NCBI GenBank assembly: GCA_014281115.1
Contig: JACONQ010000007.1
Coordinates: forward strand, 2,790,001 to 2,854,000
DNA length: 64,000 nucleotides
Direction: 5' to 3'
Origin: Laburnicola sp. R22_1
Taxonomy: Eukaryota > Ascomycota > Dothideomycetes > Pleosporales > Didymosphaeriaceae
The position numbers and the translations under genes were made by a program. Positions 13,089-23,836 of the stretch are shown here, one piece after another (position 1 is the stretch's first letter; each line of letters begins with the position of its first letter). The notes under the pieces were generated by a model, which did not search any database, was not told the origin of the DNA, and was given only the letters and a program-made list of their open reading frames with translations.

Positions 13089-13366
13089 CCGACGCCCTTC
13101 GACTCGACTCTCCATCGGGGAAGGCTATCCTGTCTACCCAAGTTTCTCACATACTGGCGCCCTTTGCGCCTTACTGAATATACCCGAATAAGCGATCTTG
13201 TTGGACTGTGGATTACTGACGCCCTTTGAGCCTCGCTGGGCATACCTCGCGAGTAGAAATTCTGCTAGTCTAATCGGTGGATCACGACCATGGACGCCCT
13301 TTTTCTCACACTCAACATGCCTCATCTGGAAACTTTGCAGAAGCGTGGATTACGGACGCCCTTTGT
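13089..13366. repeat. Spaced degenerate repeat, GACGCCCTTT core
   Basis: Five copies of a GACGCCCTTT-like core start at 13091, 13156 (GGCGCCCTTT), 13218, 13293 and 13355, spaced 65, 62, 75 and 62 bp. Two copies share the longer left flank GGATTAC-GACGCCCTTTG. The array lies in the 593 bp between the convergent 3' ends of tubulin cofactor D and cnxE, and no gene is seen there. Confidence 0.55.
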
Positions 13367-13491
13367 CGCCCTTCCGCAGTCGTGGGAAGACTGCATAGGG
13401 CGAAACGACTGGCTACGCCATCCACAACACAATTCACGCCACCCACACATCCATACCCCTCCTCCCTTCTTCCACTCTCCCCCACAAACGC

Positions 13492-15773
13492 TCAAACACC
13501 GCCCACCCTCCCCATAACCAACGCCTCAACGCTCTCCCCCTTCCCCACCGCCCCCTCCCCAGCCGGCATGCACAACAACGCATTCGCCCCCTTAAAACTC
13601 CCAATCCTCGAACTCCTCTGGCCCCCCGTACTACTCGCGTACAGCCCCCGCTCCCCCCTGGCCACCACAACCGCACGATGAAACTCCGGCCTCCCCCGAT
13701 CAAGCCGTACATCCTCGTCCAGGACGACGCTCACCCTCGGCAACCCCGCGGGCGAAATCCCGCTCTGCAAATGGAGACTCGGCAGGACGAAGACGTGGAA
13801 GGTTACCACCGCCGACGCGGGGTTTCCCGGCAGCGAGAAGATTGTTTTTGCGACGCGCGGGCCGACGGAGGAGGGTTTGACGGGCACGGTGGCGAACGTG
13901 GTGGGCTTGCCGGGCTTCATGTTTACGCGGCCGAAGTGGATGGTGCCGCCTAGGGAACGCTCAATGGTGGGCTTGAGGAGGTCGAGTTCGCCCATGGAGA
14001 CGCCGCCTGTGGTGATGAGGACGTCGACGCGGCGGAGGGCGGCGCGGAGCGTTTCTTCGAGGGCGCCGGGTCTGCCTGGACGATTAGCGGATGGTAACAT
14101 ATATGAAGGGGGCTACGCACTTGTCGGAGACGATGCCTAGGTCTATGGCGTCGAAGTGCTGGCTTCGGATTGCGCTGAGGAGCGTGGGGCGGTTCGTGTC
14201 TCTGACTTCGCCGAGCTTGAGGGGGCCCGGTTTTTCGTGCGGGATGATTTCGTCGCCGGTGCTTAGGACGCCGATGGTGGGTTTCTTGTAGATGGAGACT
14301 TGGGGCGTGCCTACGGAAGCGAGGAGGCCGAACTCGCCGCCTACTACTGTGATGCCTTCGCCTTTCTTCATGATGATATCGCCCTCCTTAACATCGCTGC
14401 CGACTTCGCGGACGTTCTCTCCTGCTTTTATTTCGTCGGTGAGAATCTCGACTTCTTTTTCTTCGGTGCCGTCGTCGGTTTGGGAGGTTAGTACTGTGTC
14501 TTCGACCATGACGACGGCATCGGCGCCTGGTGGTAGTGGAGCACCCGTTGTGATTCGTGCGATTTCTCCCTCCTTTAGTTCTTGAACGTCGCCAGCCTGT
14601 GCGTGTGAAACTAGCGCTACGGGGTATACGCCCTTGCTGAACTTGCCTGAAGAAGGGATCTTGACGGCGTACCCATCGACGATGCTAGCACGGAAAGCAG
14701 GCACAGATTCTGCTGCTTTGACGTCTTCTGCAAGTACCGAGCCTCCGAGCGCCATATCAACTGGTGCTTTTACGACTATCGGTGCTGGAGTATGCTGTTC
14801 TATGAGCTTGAGCGCGTCATCTACGGCAAGCATAGGATAGGGTGAGGATCGATATCTCCGCGTAGGTCCTGCGCTGGGGTCATTCGATTGCGGTCGCTCT
14901 TCAGGTTTAGTATGCGCTCTCGGGACGGCATGGCCTCCGTGTCCGTGTGAATGGCCGTGTCCATGATGGTGGTGGTGGTGGTGCCCGCCTCCTGCCCCTG
15001 ATGCTAAAGTTAGCACCGACAGATCTATCGTCCACTTTCGACTATAGTCATACCTCCCGCGGAACCAGCAGATGATATACCTGCTTCCTTCTCGAGCTTC
15101 TTCACCCCTCCTGCGTGTAGTGGCCTCGATGCCGCGCCAGCTGCTTGAATGCAGGCGTGCGGCAAGAGTTTGAGCACCGCTTCGAGGTTCTCCTTTGCTC
15201 CTTTTGGAGACCCAGGCAAAGTCAGGATGAGCGTCTGCTTCCTCACACCCGCAACGGGGCGTGCCATCAACGCGACTAGTAATCGTTAACATCCCCTACC
15301 TACAGAAGTGAAGAAATGACATACAAGGCGTGACGGCAAGCGAAGAAGCAAGCATGCCGTGGCTGTACTAGTTCAATGACTATCTTCAGTGATCAAATAT
15401 AGGAGCTCTTACATTAGACCAGGAGCATGCCTATCTATAAGCGGTGTTACAGCCTGGCATTGTATTAGCGCATTCACTGAAGCTGCTCTTTTCGGGAACA
15501 TACCTCAGGCGTCAGATCCTTTGTAGAGAACCCCGTGCCTCCGCTAGTTACAATGAGGTTCATAGGGCTTCCGCCATCTGTCCAACCGAGTATGCGTTTC
15601 TGGACGTCGAGCACGCTATCGGTAACGATCTCGGTGGTTGCGACTTCCCATTGGTCGTTTCCGAAATTGGAGAACACATCTTTGAGAACGGGTATGCACT
15701 TGTCTGTTGACGGGTCTTGGGAAGCGGACTCGGAGACAACGAGTATAGCCGCCTTCAATTTGCTGTCTGCCAT
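13492..15773 (-). CDS. cnxE: Gephyrin-like molybdenum cofactor protein (MogA-MoeA fusion)
   Basis: Six exons (15504-15773, 15413-15453, 15325-15362, 15054-15275, 14121-15003, 13492-14071) give 677 aa; all phases close and introns are 49-50 nt. Residues 1 to about 165 form a MoCF/MogA (G) domain, with ILVVSES near the start and SGGTG at 77-81, which adenylates molybdopterin. A linker follows with a His run at about 198-204 and GHGHSHGHGGH. The MoeA (E) domain starts near residue 220. Its marks are VDGYAV, GAPLPPGADAVVMVEDT, GVLSTGDEI, TTGGVSMGELD, FGRVNMKPGKPTTF and SLPGNPAS; this domain inserts molybdate. The G-then-E order matches animal gephyrin and Aspergillus CnxE. The product would supply cofactor to nitrate reductase, sulfite oxidase and xanthine dehydrogenase in the cytosol. 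The C-terminal 70 residues are the least conserved. Confidence 0.95.
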
Positions 15774-16125
15774 ATTTGGAGAAGTGGAGTGTACCTAGCG
15801 ATGGCGTGGAGCTGTCCCGCATTATGTTATTAGAGGCTGACGCTCGGGCCACCTCGGAATGAGTTCCACCCAACATCATATCGGAGAGAACTGACCATGT
15901 TTCCTAATTATAATTGATGAAATCGCTCATGATACATGCATTATACAAGTCCCTGCCAGGCCCTATGTACACGTACACAGTACGATTCTAAAATCTGGGG
16001 GCACGGAGCCCTCCGATGCCTGCGCTTCGTCATCCACTTCCTGATAGAGCCCACTTGGACCTTCAACCGCTGTTCATTCTCGTACTTGGAGAAGCTTAAT
16101 CCCGGCCTCTGCTTTGACTCCTTGT
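15774..16125. other. cnxE upstream region and VMA16 3' region
   Basis: These 352 bp hold the cnxE promoter and the downstream untranslated region of VMA16. No clear additional gene or repeat was seen. Confidence 0.5.
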
Positions 16126-16928
16126 TCATTCAAATTCCGGTGCGTTGCTCTGTACGAGGAGGCCAATGATCAGACCAAAGAGGCCGAGAATAGAGCTGAA
16201 GATTTCAATAACCAAGATCTTGACGAATCTGCGGCATGTCAGTACGAAATCATTGTAGCGGTGAGAACAATCATACAGAGAAGGGTCCGCAGCATCTGCA
16301 AGTGCAGCACTGCTTCCGTTGATGCCGACCGAGACACCGCATATCAGATTGCACATGCCCACTGTTAACCCAGCCCAAAACAGTGCATATCCCGTGTAGT
16401 AGTTCCGAGGGCTGTGCAGGGCTTCGTAGTCGCTAACGTGGGCAAGCTTCGAGGAGAAGATGATAGCCATGATGACGCCGTAGATGGCCACGACTTCGCA
16501 GAAGATGATGGAGATCAAATTCTTGGTCCGTATCCGCGGGGCCTTGACGCCTCCTCCGACGATGGACACTCCGGTCGTGAAGATACCCCTTGCTGAGCAT
16601 TAGACCTTGCACAATACCACGATCCTCCGAGGGGACGTACCACGCCGACCCTACCACCGACAGGCCTATGCAGAGACCGATCCCCAGACTCGCCCATGTG
16701 TACGGATCTACGCTTTCGAGGAACTGGCCGACCTGGAAGGAGCACGTTTAGCTTGGATCACGCGTCGGATACGGTGGCGCGTACGTTGAAGGCTTCCCCC
16801 TCGCCGTTGAAGAGCATGTCTGGCTGGCGTTAGTGAATGCATGCCTGCGCCGGCATGGCGGAGCACGTACACAGGCCGACCACGCCCAGGGCGGCGGTGG
16901 CGCCGCCTGCGCCATATGTGAGAGACAT
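16126..16928 (-). CDS. VMA16: V-type proton ATPase V0 subunit c'' (proteolipid)
   Basis: Five exons (16871-16928, 16785-16819, 16641-16732, 16277-16588, 16126-16228) give 199 aa, the usual length for this subunit. The chain is almost entirely membrane helices. The proton-carrying glutamate is Glu93 within [13 protein letters not shown]. Other family blocks are [60 protein letters not shown] and [19 protein letters not shown]. Subunit c'' sits once in the rotor ring of vacuolar and Golgi V-ATPases and is needed for acidification. The fourth exon begins after a CAAG acceptor, not the CAG four bases upstream; only this choice restores the conserved Trp-Gly-Ile-Phe. It is divergent from TOA2 across 249 bp. 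Confidence 0.96.
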
Positions 16929-17177
16929 TCGGAGAGAAGCGTCGAGATGGAAATGCGGGCGGACTGGCGCTGCTGCTAGCGATGATGGGACCTAGGAAGG
17001 GCAACTGATGATGATGGCTGGAGCTAGCCGCGAGCCGCTAGTTGAGCCGCTTAGTCACCCCCGCCCGCCGCCTCAAAGCCGGCCGCCGATGCGCTGCCTG
17101 CACTGCGACGCGCACCCCTCAACACCCCTCACCCCCGCCAGTCAATCCCCAATCCCCACACGCATACGCCCGTCGCC
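16929..17177. promoter_or_regulatory. Divergent promoter, VMA16 / TOA2
   Basis: 249 bp separate the two start codons. The TOA2-proximal 100 bp are strongly C-rich on the plus strand (CACCCCTCACCCCCGCC), a common feature of constitutive promoters in filamentous ascomycetes. No specific binding site is claimed. Confidence 0.55.
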
Positions 17178-17624
17178 ATGGCCACCGAAGCCGCCAAGTA
17201 CTACGAGCTCTACCGCCGAAGCAGGTGCGTGCCTCCGAAGGACCCCGCCGTGGGAGCGTCATGGCTGACCACCGCAGCGTCGGGGGCGCCCTCACAGACA
17301 CGCTGGACACGCTCATCACCGAGCGCCGCATCGAGCCGCAGCTCGCCATGAGGATCCTTACCAACTTCGACAAGGCCGTCGCCGACGTGCTCGCCGACAA
17401 GGTCAAGGCGCGCTTGACCTTCAAGGTGGGTTGGGACCAGCACCCGGGTCGGCGGTGGAAGCTGACCGCACTCGTAGGGACATCTCGACACCTACCGCTT
17501 CTGCGACGACGTCTGGACCTTCATCATCAAGGACATCAACTTCAAGCTCGACAACAACGCCCAGGTCCACGCGGACCGGGTCAAGATCGTGAGCTGCAAC
17601 ACAAAGCGCCCCGGCGAAGCATAG
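17178..17624 (+). CDS. TOA2: Transcription initiation factor IIA small (gamma) subunit
   Basis: Three exons (17178-17224, 17278-17425, 17478-17624) give 113 aa, matching the family length. The N-terminal helical domain begins [18 protein letters not shown] and continues with [12 protein letters not shown] and [20 protein letters not shown], the four-helix-bundle half that pairs with TOA1. The C-terminal beta-barrel half holds [17 protein letters not shown] and FKLDNN, followed by the DRVKIVSCN strand. TFIIA stabilises TBP on the TATA element in the nucleus. Introns are 53 and 52 nt and split exactly at well-formed GT-AG borders. Confidence 0.97.
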
Positions 17625-18202
17625 AGACGGGGATCCGTCTACTTTTTTTGCCGTGGCACAGTGCTGAAAGTTAATCTCCAGGTCTCTCCCTACAATCCGA
17701 AGGCACCTAAGAACCCGGAGAAGGCGGACAAACGAAGGTGGTAAAGGCATGAAGACCCCGAGGAACGTCACGAACAAACCACCGGAAGCCACATTGTCGT
17801 AGCTAGAGGAGGTTTACATCCGTCCTGGCTGCCTATGTCCCATACGGAGGACTTGTGTTTGGGGCTCACACGTGTCTTCTAATTCGGCACACGGATCCGC
17901 ATGCATGGATTGCTTTATATGCCACTGCTTCACTATTTCCTGGATTGTGGAAATCGACCAAAGTCGTCAGGAGGGGCCATCGGACGACGCATGTCTGTGG
18001 CTGCTACGATGCATGACCCTCTGGCATTGAGGAACATCACCAGGACAAACCCCATGAGAAATAGTTCCCTTTAATGTACAAAGCAAGTAGAATACAAATA
18101 ATCATCAAACATAGAGTGCCACGTAGCTCGGTGCCTCAATACCGTGCCTCGCTGCCCTATCCTTCAACCTTACCCCCACAAGATACTCCCCAGTCTACCA
18201 CA
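17625..18202. other. Intergenic between convergent 3' ends
   Basis: 578 bp between TOA2 and the TM2-domain gene hold the two 3' untranslated regions. I see no coding signal, RNA gene or repeat. Confidence 0.55.
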
Positions 18203-18810
18203 CTAATACAACCACTCCTTGTCACTCCCCCCCGGACACCCCGGCGTCCCATAAAACCCCCCGACAATCCACAGCGCCACATCCACCGCCGCCCAGATGG
18301 TAAACCCGCCGAACGTCAGGAGCCTTTGATTCAGAATAGTCAGCATACATGCATACCCGTCATCAGCGCTCGGCTCCGCGAATGCGCTGAGATAAAAAAG
18401 TCACCAAGTAAGAGCAAGACACGGTACGTACTTGAAAATAGCCAACACCCAGTGGCGCGCGTACCAGTGGTCTGCGCCGAAGACGCTGAGGTAGAGCGCG
18501 AAGAGCGTGGCGACGCGCTCTTGTTTGTAGCATTGCTCTGTTTCGGGGCGTGTGGGGAAGCCGCGCCATGTGCGGGGGGTGAGGTGTGTGGAGGAGGGGG
18601 TGGGGGGTTGGGCTGGGTTGGGTTGGTTAGTGAGTTAGTGAGGTAGGGACGGGGTGGGGACTTACTCGGTGCTGTGAGGAGGGTTAGACAGAGCATCGTG
18701 GCGAGGATGGCGGCTTGAAAGAGGAGGATGGTGCGGTAGCGGGGGCGGGTGCGCCATGCGTGGGCGAGGGCTTGGGTGGCGTGGGCTGTTGCTGTTGTTG
18801 GTGTTGGCAT
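18203..18810 (-). CDS. TM2-domain membrane protein
   Basis: Three exons (18666-18810, 18432-18612, 18203-18323) give 148 aa. The first exon encodes a hydrophobic helix (TILLFQAAILATMLCLTLL, about residues 28-46). A luminal Pro/Thr-rich stretch follows. The C-terminal TM2 domain (about residues 80-135) reads ALYLSVFGADHWYARHWVLA and KLLTFGGFTIWAAVDVALWI. It keeps the G-x-D-x-W/F-Y turn and the LLTFGG-x-x-x-W-x-x-D block; the Asp is the DRF-like position of this family. It ends with a Cys/Gly-rich tail (GTPGCPGGSDKEWLY). The function of fungal TM2 proteins is not established. The second intron (108 nt) is about twice the local norm. Confidence 0.88.
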
Positions 18811-19217
18811 TGTTCTTTCCTTCTTTCTTCCTTAGTCTTTGGTGTGGGAGGTTGGTGGTTGGGTTCTGGGTGGGTGGTTAGGTTTGTGGATGGAGAAGAA
18901 GTAAGGAAAGTTGTGGAAGTAATAGGCTGCGTGGGTTTGTCCCTTGTATGTGTTTGTTGGATGGATGTATTTGGTGATGTGATAGGGAGGCAGTGGGTGG
19001 TGGTGTGAAGAGGTTGTGTGATCATGAGGCGGGTTGTTGGTGCTGCGAATTCTGGGTATGAATAGTAAGGGAGTAGAGGAGGTCAGCTGTTGCGGTTACA
19101 TGGCTGGCTAGCAGGTTTATTAGCTTTTTGTTTGTATACTTGACGTCTTCGTATACGGCCCGAGAATTGCGTACCCAGAAGGGTAAAATCACGGTGCATA
19201 TCTGTAATCTATAGACG
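18811..19217. other. Intergenic, T/G-rich on the plus strand
   Basis: 407 bp hold the promoter of the TM2 gene and the 3' end of the HET gene. The minus strand is pyrimidine- and C/A-rich (CACAACCC-type runs), which is usual upstream of transcription starts here. No gene is seen. Confidence 0.45.
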
Positions 19218-21269
19218 TTATGTGATAGTGATCGTCTCCTTTAAAACCCCTTCCTCGATCTGCGTCACTATCTCTCCTCTCATACAGCCGCGAATGTAAC
19301 AATCCCCAACGAGGCGATTCCTCTGTTCTGCATCACGCGTTAACACAAACGGCATGCTCACCCCTAGAATAACGCAGCACACATCGCCTATCCGCGTTGT
19401 CGCACCGGGAACGAGAGCGAGTCGTCCTTGTTCCGTGATAGCCACCCGGCTACGTCTGGACACTTGGAGTTCAAACTCGCAGTCGCGCACCTTAGACATC
19501 TTCGATGCGTTACGTATCTCTTGACCGTCTGGCGCCGATATCATCGCGCGAAGGTGTTGCTGATACAAAGCAATCTTCTCCCGGTGCATATCCATGGCGA
19601 CGATGCCAGCTTTGGCCGCTGGATATTCAGCCATCATTGTCAGCGTGAAGTCATCTTCGTCAACGGCCCTGAAAGCGGAAACACTCTCCCATAGGCGATC
19701 AATAAGAGGTTGACCTGTTGCGCGCAGCTCGCTGGTCCAGAAATGCGGATTGAGTTTGAGATTGTGGCCATAAATTGTCTCAGAAAGCCATGCGATTTTG
19801 TCGAATATACAACCAGCTACTTGCAGCGTTTTGGACGCGTGGTCTACTTTGGCCGTGTGTACTTGATGGGTTCCCCCAGCTCTGAACCAGCAACCTGGGT
19901 CCGCGAGCTGAGACTGGTTGACGTATGTGTTCCACACAGGAACCCACGAAGGTGTAGCGGGATTCATTAGACTTTCTAAACTGGCGTGTACGACGTGCCC
20001 CAACAGCCAGGGCGCTTCACGGTCGTTTTGAAGGAGCGCGCATGCAGTCTCGAAGTACACATCCTCGACGGAAAGGCTGTAGTTTGGTTCTACGAGTGCC
20101 ATTCCGTTTTGTGTCTTTGCCATCGGGCTCCCGAGAAAAGCATAAATGTGGTCGCGCGGATTGGTAGCCTTCGTGAGTCGCCCAGCATCCAGCACGCCTA
20201 GAAACAGATCCGTCAGCTGCACCGAGCTGTGATACTTGACGAGCGGCAGCGCATAGCGCCAGGACTTCTTCGTGTCGTACCGAGAATGTATATTCAGAAA
20301 TAATCTTAACAGAGTTCTTACACCCATCTGCAAATTCAGGAGAGTTAATATGGATTTGAAATCCAGCTGAGTATGGTACCACAACACAAATTCAAAAATG
20401 TGTGCAAGGCTGATATGTTCCATGCCCCACCACAATTCACACTCTTTTGCCAAGGCTACCTCCTGCGCGACCCATGCGCGTGTGAAATAAGGGAGGTTGA
20501 GAAGCGTCTTAACGTGGAGCCAGCGTCTTCTCTCAAGGCAGTGGGGAAGCGGCTCAGGAAGGGGTGGAAGCGCCCTGGGATTTCCGTTTTTGTTGTAGCG
20601 CAGATAGTAGTCATCCAGGTATTCATTCGTGTCCGTAAGAAGACTGAAGCACTCCCTGGCGATGCCGTCGGAGTCGGGACCTAGCCAAGAAAGTACGCCT
20701 TTTGCCTTCTCGTATACTTGATCCATCATCTTGACTTGCGAGCTCCGCTCGTCCACATCCTGCTGGTTAATGCAGATGGCATCAGCCCAGACGACTCTAC
20801 TTGCTTCGGGAAGCCGGAAGGATCTTAGGGCGTTGGCCAGGTTGGTTGTGACGGCAACTTGGACGTCGTTGCAGATGATATCCTCGGTGATGTTCGGGTC
20901 GCCCCAGACGTAGGATATGGCTTCGTAGGTGTCTATTGCAAGATCTATCGGAGTAGGTTTGGTGAGGATGAGGAAGGAGACGGGTTCCATAAGTAGTTGC
21001 AAGAGCCTGAAGGAACCGTCCGCTGGAAGCGGGTTGTATATACTTTGAGGGGCTATGGAATTGGCGTTGTTCTTTTGACGCGTTACCAGCGTACGCGCTT
21101 CGTCAAGTGTGGATTGGGGGAACGGTGGATCAGAGGGGGTCTGCGGGGTAGCAGGGTGGCGTTCGGTTCCTAGCTGTTGTTCGTCCATGTCGATTGGTGA
21201 GGATTGGGAAGGAGACGGGTTCGAAGAGCTATCCATTTCAGTGGCGATGGCTCCATAAGTAGTTATCAT
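19218..21269 (-). CDS. Heterokaryon incompatibility (HET) domain protein
   Basis: One exon gives 683 aa. The HET domain begins with YEAISYVWGD at 115-124 and continues through VVWADAICINQQDVDERS (about 160-176), QVKMMDQVYEKAKGVLSWLG and a long middle region. These are the three classic conserved blocks of the family. The C-terminal part ends with the frequent fungal arrangement of a GDVCCVILGVSMPFVL strand and a RLVGDCYIRGCMRGEIV closing motif. There is no NACHT, WD40 or transmembrane segment, so it is the stand-alone type. HET proteins can trigger cell death when hyphae of different genotype fuse; whether this one acts in recognition cannot be read from sequence. It is divergent from a small membrane protein across 376 bp. 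Confidence 0.93.
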   Translation of the reverse strand: MITTYGAIATEMDSSSNPSPSQSSPIDMDEQQLGTERHPATPQTPSDPPFPQSTLDEARTLVTRQKNNANSIAPQSIYNPLPADGSFRLLQLLMEPVSFLILTKPTPIDLAIDTYEAISYVWGDPNITEDIICNDVQVAVTTNLANALRSFRLPEASRVVWADAICINQQDVDERSSQVKMMDQVYEKAKGVLSWLGPDSDGIARECFSLLTDTNEYLDDYYLRYNKNGNPRALPPLPEPLPHCLERRRWLHVKTLLNLPYFTRAWVAQEVALAKECELWWGMEHISLAHIFEFVLWYHTQLDFKSILTLLNLQMGVRTLLRLFLNIHSRYDTKKSWRYALPLVKYHSSVQLTDLFLGVLDAGRLTKATNPRDHIYAFLGSPMAKTQNGMALVEPNYSLSVEDVYFETACALLQNDREAPWLLGHVVHASLESLMNPATPSWVPVWNTYVNQSQLADPGCWFRAGGTHQVHTAKVDHASKTLQVAGCIFDKIAWLSETIYGHNLKLNPHFWTSELRATGQPLIDRLWESVSAFRAVDEDDFTLTMMAEYPAAKAGIVAMDMHREKIALYQQHLRAMISAPDGQEIRNASKMSKVRDCEFELQVSRRSRVAITEQGRLALVPGATTRIGDVCCVILGVSMPFVLTRDAEQRNRLVGDCYIRGCMRGEIVTQIEEGVLKETITIT

Positions 21270-21645
21270 GTTTCAGCGCTGGCGCCTAGGCCTGAAGGCT
21301 TTGCCCGGGGGCGGTGCAGGATTCGCTCGGCGCTGTTCAGCCTTGCGCCTCCATATGAATACGATGATTGCCATGTTTTCCAGGCGCAATACTTTGTGTA
21401 GGCACTTCCGTTTTTTGATATGATGGGTATCATAGTTGCTGTGGGCCTGATCACTGTAGATTTGATGGGCGATGTGGTGTGGTTGTTATACAGCTGATCG
21501 TTGTAGAGTTCCTGGACGGTGTGAGATGTGTGGTGTGGTTGCACGCGCGGTTGACTAGTTGACTAAGCCGAAGCCTTGCAACTACATGTCAACCTCCGGC
21601 ATTCGCATTCTCAATTGCTAGTTAGATTTGCGCGACCACGACAAG
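21270..21645. promoter_or_regulatory. Divergent promoter, HET gene / TMEM42-like gene
   Basis: 376 bp lie between the two start codons. No binding site is assigned. Confidence 0.45.
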
Positions 21646-22344
21646 ATGTCGAGCCCCAGGTCAAAGCCATCCTTATGGCTTATGCTAGCCATCACAAGTG
21701 GGGCTTGCGCAGCCTTCAATGGCGTCTTCGCAAAGCTGTAAGCAACGCCGTTTCCCTCCACCATGCAACCCATCCAGCTAATGCGTTCAGCACCACGACA
21801 GAGCTCACGGCCTCCTGGTCGAGCTCGATAGCGCAAGCGCTGAGTCTCAGTGCATCCAATAAAGTTGTAGAGTACGGCATTCGTGGGGTACGCTTCCCTC
21901 GCGCCAACCTCCGGCTTGCCTGGCTAACACATGTAGTAGTTCTTCTTCGGCCTCAACCTCCTCTTCAACGCCATCATGTGGGGTCTCTTCACGCGTGCCC
22001 TCACGCTCGCCTCCTCTACCGTGCGTGTCAGCGTCATAAACACGTCCGCCAACTTCATCATCACCGCCATCCTCGGCTGGCTCATATTCTCCGAATCGCT
22101 GCCCGGGCTGTGGTGGCTGGGTGCCGCATTGTTGGTTGCTGGGAGTGTGATAATTGGCATGAGAGAAGAAGGAGGTTCGAAGACTGGGGAGGAAGCGGTG
22201 GGCGCGGAGCCGCTGTTGAGCGAGGGTGGGTCGTTTAGGGACGAGGACGGAGAGGACGGGGACGATATGGAGCTAAATAGCGTCAAAGACGGGGACAAGA
22301 GCAGCGACGATGAGGATGGGGACGAAGATGGAGTCCTGAAGTAG
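21646..22344 (+). CDS. TMEM42/EamA-like small multi-span membrane protein
   Basis: Three exons (21646-21737, 21791-21887, 21940-22344) give 197 aa. The third exon begins after a GTAGTAG acceptor; using the earlier AG would put a stop in frame, so the second AG is required. Four or five hydrophobic helices are visible: WLMLAITSGACAAFNGVFAK near the start, FFFGLNLLFNAIMWGLF, SVINTSANFIITAILGWLIF and LWWLGAALLVAGSVIIG. The order matches the half-size drug/metabolite-transporter fold of TMEM42. The C-terminal 60 residues are a highly acidic cytosolic tail (DEDGEDGDD, SSDDEDGDEDG). Transport substrate is unknown. Confidence 0.85.
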
Positions 22345-23018
22345 AGTGTCTGGGCCCGTGCTATACTTGACAAAGATGAGGGGAATCTTACATGTATTCA
22401 CTCGGACTGGGTTTCCAGGAACGCAAAAGGCCGAATACAATATATGTCCAACAGCCCTCGAATAGCCGGTTCCGGATGGCCAATTCAGAACATCTATATT
22501 ACGTCTGGTTCTGCTGCCACAGGAAAGCCGCATGAAAGTCGAGCACTTCACCGCCAGCAAGACATAGCTCCTTGTCTCGTCAGATCAGGTCAAATATCCT
22601 TATCCGTCCGCCGACCAACAATTGCATCCTATGCATACAGGCAACAGTATTAACAACACTTGTTGAGCAAACCTTCAGCGGCAAATGCCCAAGGTCAACG
22701 TCACCGACTTCGACCTTTCACTGCGGCGCTCTCGCCTTCTTCTAGCGCGGCGAGCAGCCCTTATGTTTCCTACTTCACCGACTCGACCTCAGCCTCTACT
22801 CAACGTCACTTCACCCCGACGCGTTGCCCCGACTCCCCGCCACCGCACGCAAACCGTCCCCACCGCGCCAAGAGTCGACCGCCGCTACAAAACTTCTTGC
22901 ACAACAAAACCTTGCCAACCCTTGCCCTACACTCCCCAGCACGCGCTTTCAACTCCGCACTCAACTCCTCGACACCTCCTCGACAACTCCCCCGACAACT
23001 CCACCCACAACCACAAGG
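22345..23018. other. Upstream region of the Pro/Gly-rich gene
   Basis: 674 bp; the last 350 bp are very C-rich (CACCTCCTCGACAACTCC-like) and open in several frames, consistent with a transcribed leader of the downstream gene. No separate gene is supported. Confidence 0.5.
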
Positions 23019-23766
23019 ATGCAGTCTTCCAGCGTGAGTACCCCCTTGAGTCCCTTTCCCCCGTTCGACCCGACGGTGCAACCCTACACACCGTCCAACA
23101 TCTCCCCTCTTTCGGGCATGGCCGGCCCCAGCACCGCCCAATTCAACTTCAAGTTCAACCCGCGCGCACCCCCCTTCCTCCGCGGCGCCGTCTCGCACCC
23201 CCCGGTGCCGATATCTTCCCGTCCGAGTTCAGCTCCAGGCATGAACTACGCCTACAAGCAGCAAGGCTTCGGCGCGGCTGGACATGTCCTCCCACCCCTG
23301 CCTCTCTACCAGCAAGAAGCTTTCGCCGCGTACGCGGCCCACTATCTCCCCGGCGGCAACCTCCCGTACCCCGGCACCTACCCGCACGCTCACACCCACC
23401 ATGGTGGCGCCAACTGGGGCGGATACGGTACGTACAACCCCCATTCTCCATCCCTACCTGTGCTCTTTCCCAGCCTCTTCAACCGACCACTCGAGAGGGA
23501 GGCCGGTATCTCTCTCGATGACTGACCTCGTTCCTTGCGTAATAGGTGGCGGCCACGGCTACGGCGGCGGCTTCGGCGTCCACAACTTCAACGGCGGCGG
23601 CGGCACCGCCTACGCTCCCCGCTTCGCCAACCCCAATTATCACAATCCGAACCCCAATTACTTGGGCAATGCGTACGATCCACAGCACAAGGGCAAGAAT
23701 TGGAGGAAGAATCAGCGGAGTAGGAAGAAGGGGAAGGGGAAGGTGGTGGGTGGGGAGGGGTGGTGA
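23019..23766 (+). CDS. Pro/Tyr/Gly-rich protein with basic C-terminus
   Basis: Two exons (23019-23427, 23546-23766) give 209 aa. The N-terminal 70 residues are Ser/Pro-rich (MQSSSVSTPLSPFPPFDP) and the middle is Tyr/Ala/Pro-rich. The region around residues 125-165 is Gly/His-rich (HAHTHHGGANWGGYG, GGHGYGGGFGVHNFNGGGG). The C-terminus is strongly basic (GKNWRKNQRSRKKGKGK). Low-complexity Tyr/Gly with a basic tail is common in RNA-associated, condensate-forming proteins, but no folded domain is visible and the role is unknown. A GTGAGT directly after codon 6 could be an alternative donor; I read through it because the frame stays open and composition is uniform. Confidence 0.65.
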
Positions 23767-23836
23767 GTGGGGGCGGTTTTGGGTGGTGGTAAGGTGGGGG
23801 TTTTGTGGAGTTTGCATGGAATGGGAGGATAGATTA

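Noticed and set aside
21576..22238. 220-codon plus frame over the TMEM42-like gene
   Set aside because: It is a shadow frame rich in Arg/His; the spliced frame gives hydrophobic helices and consistent phases.
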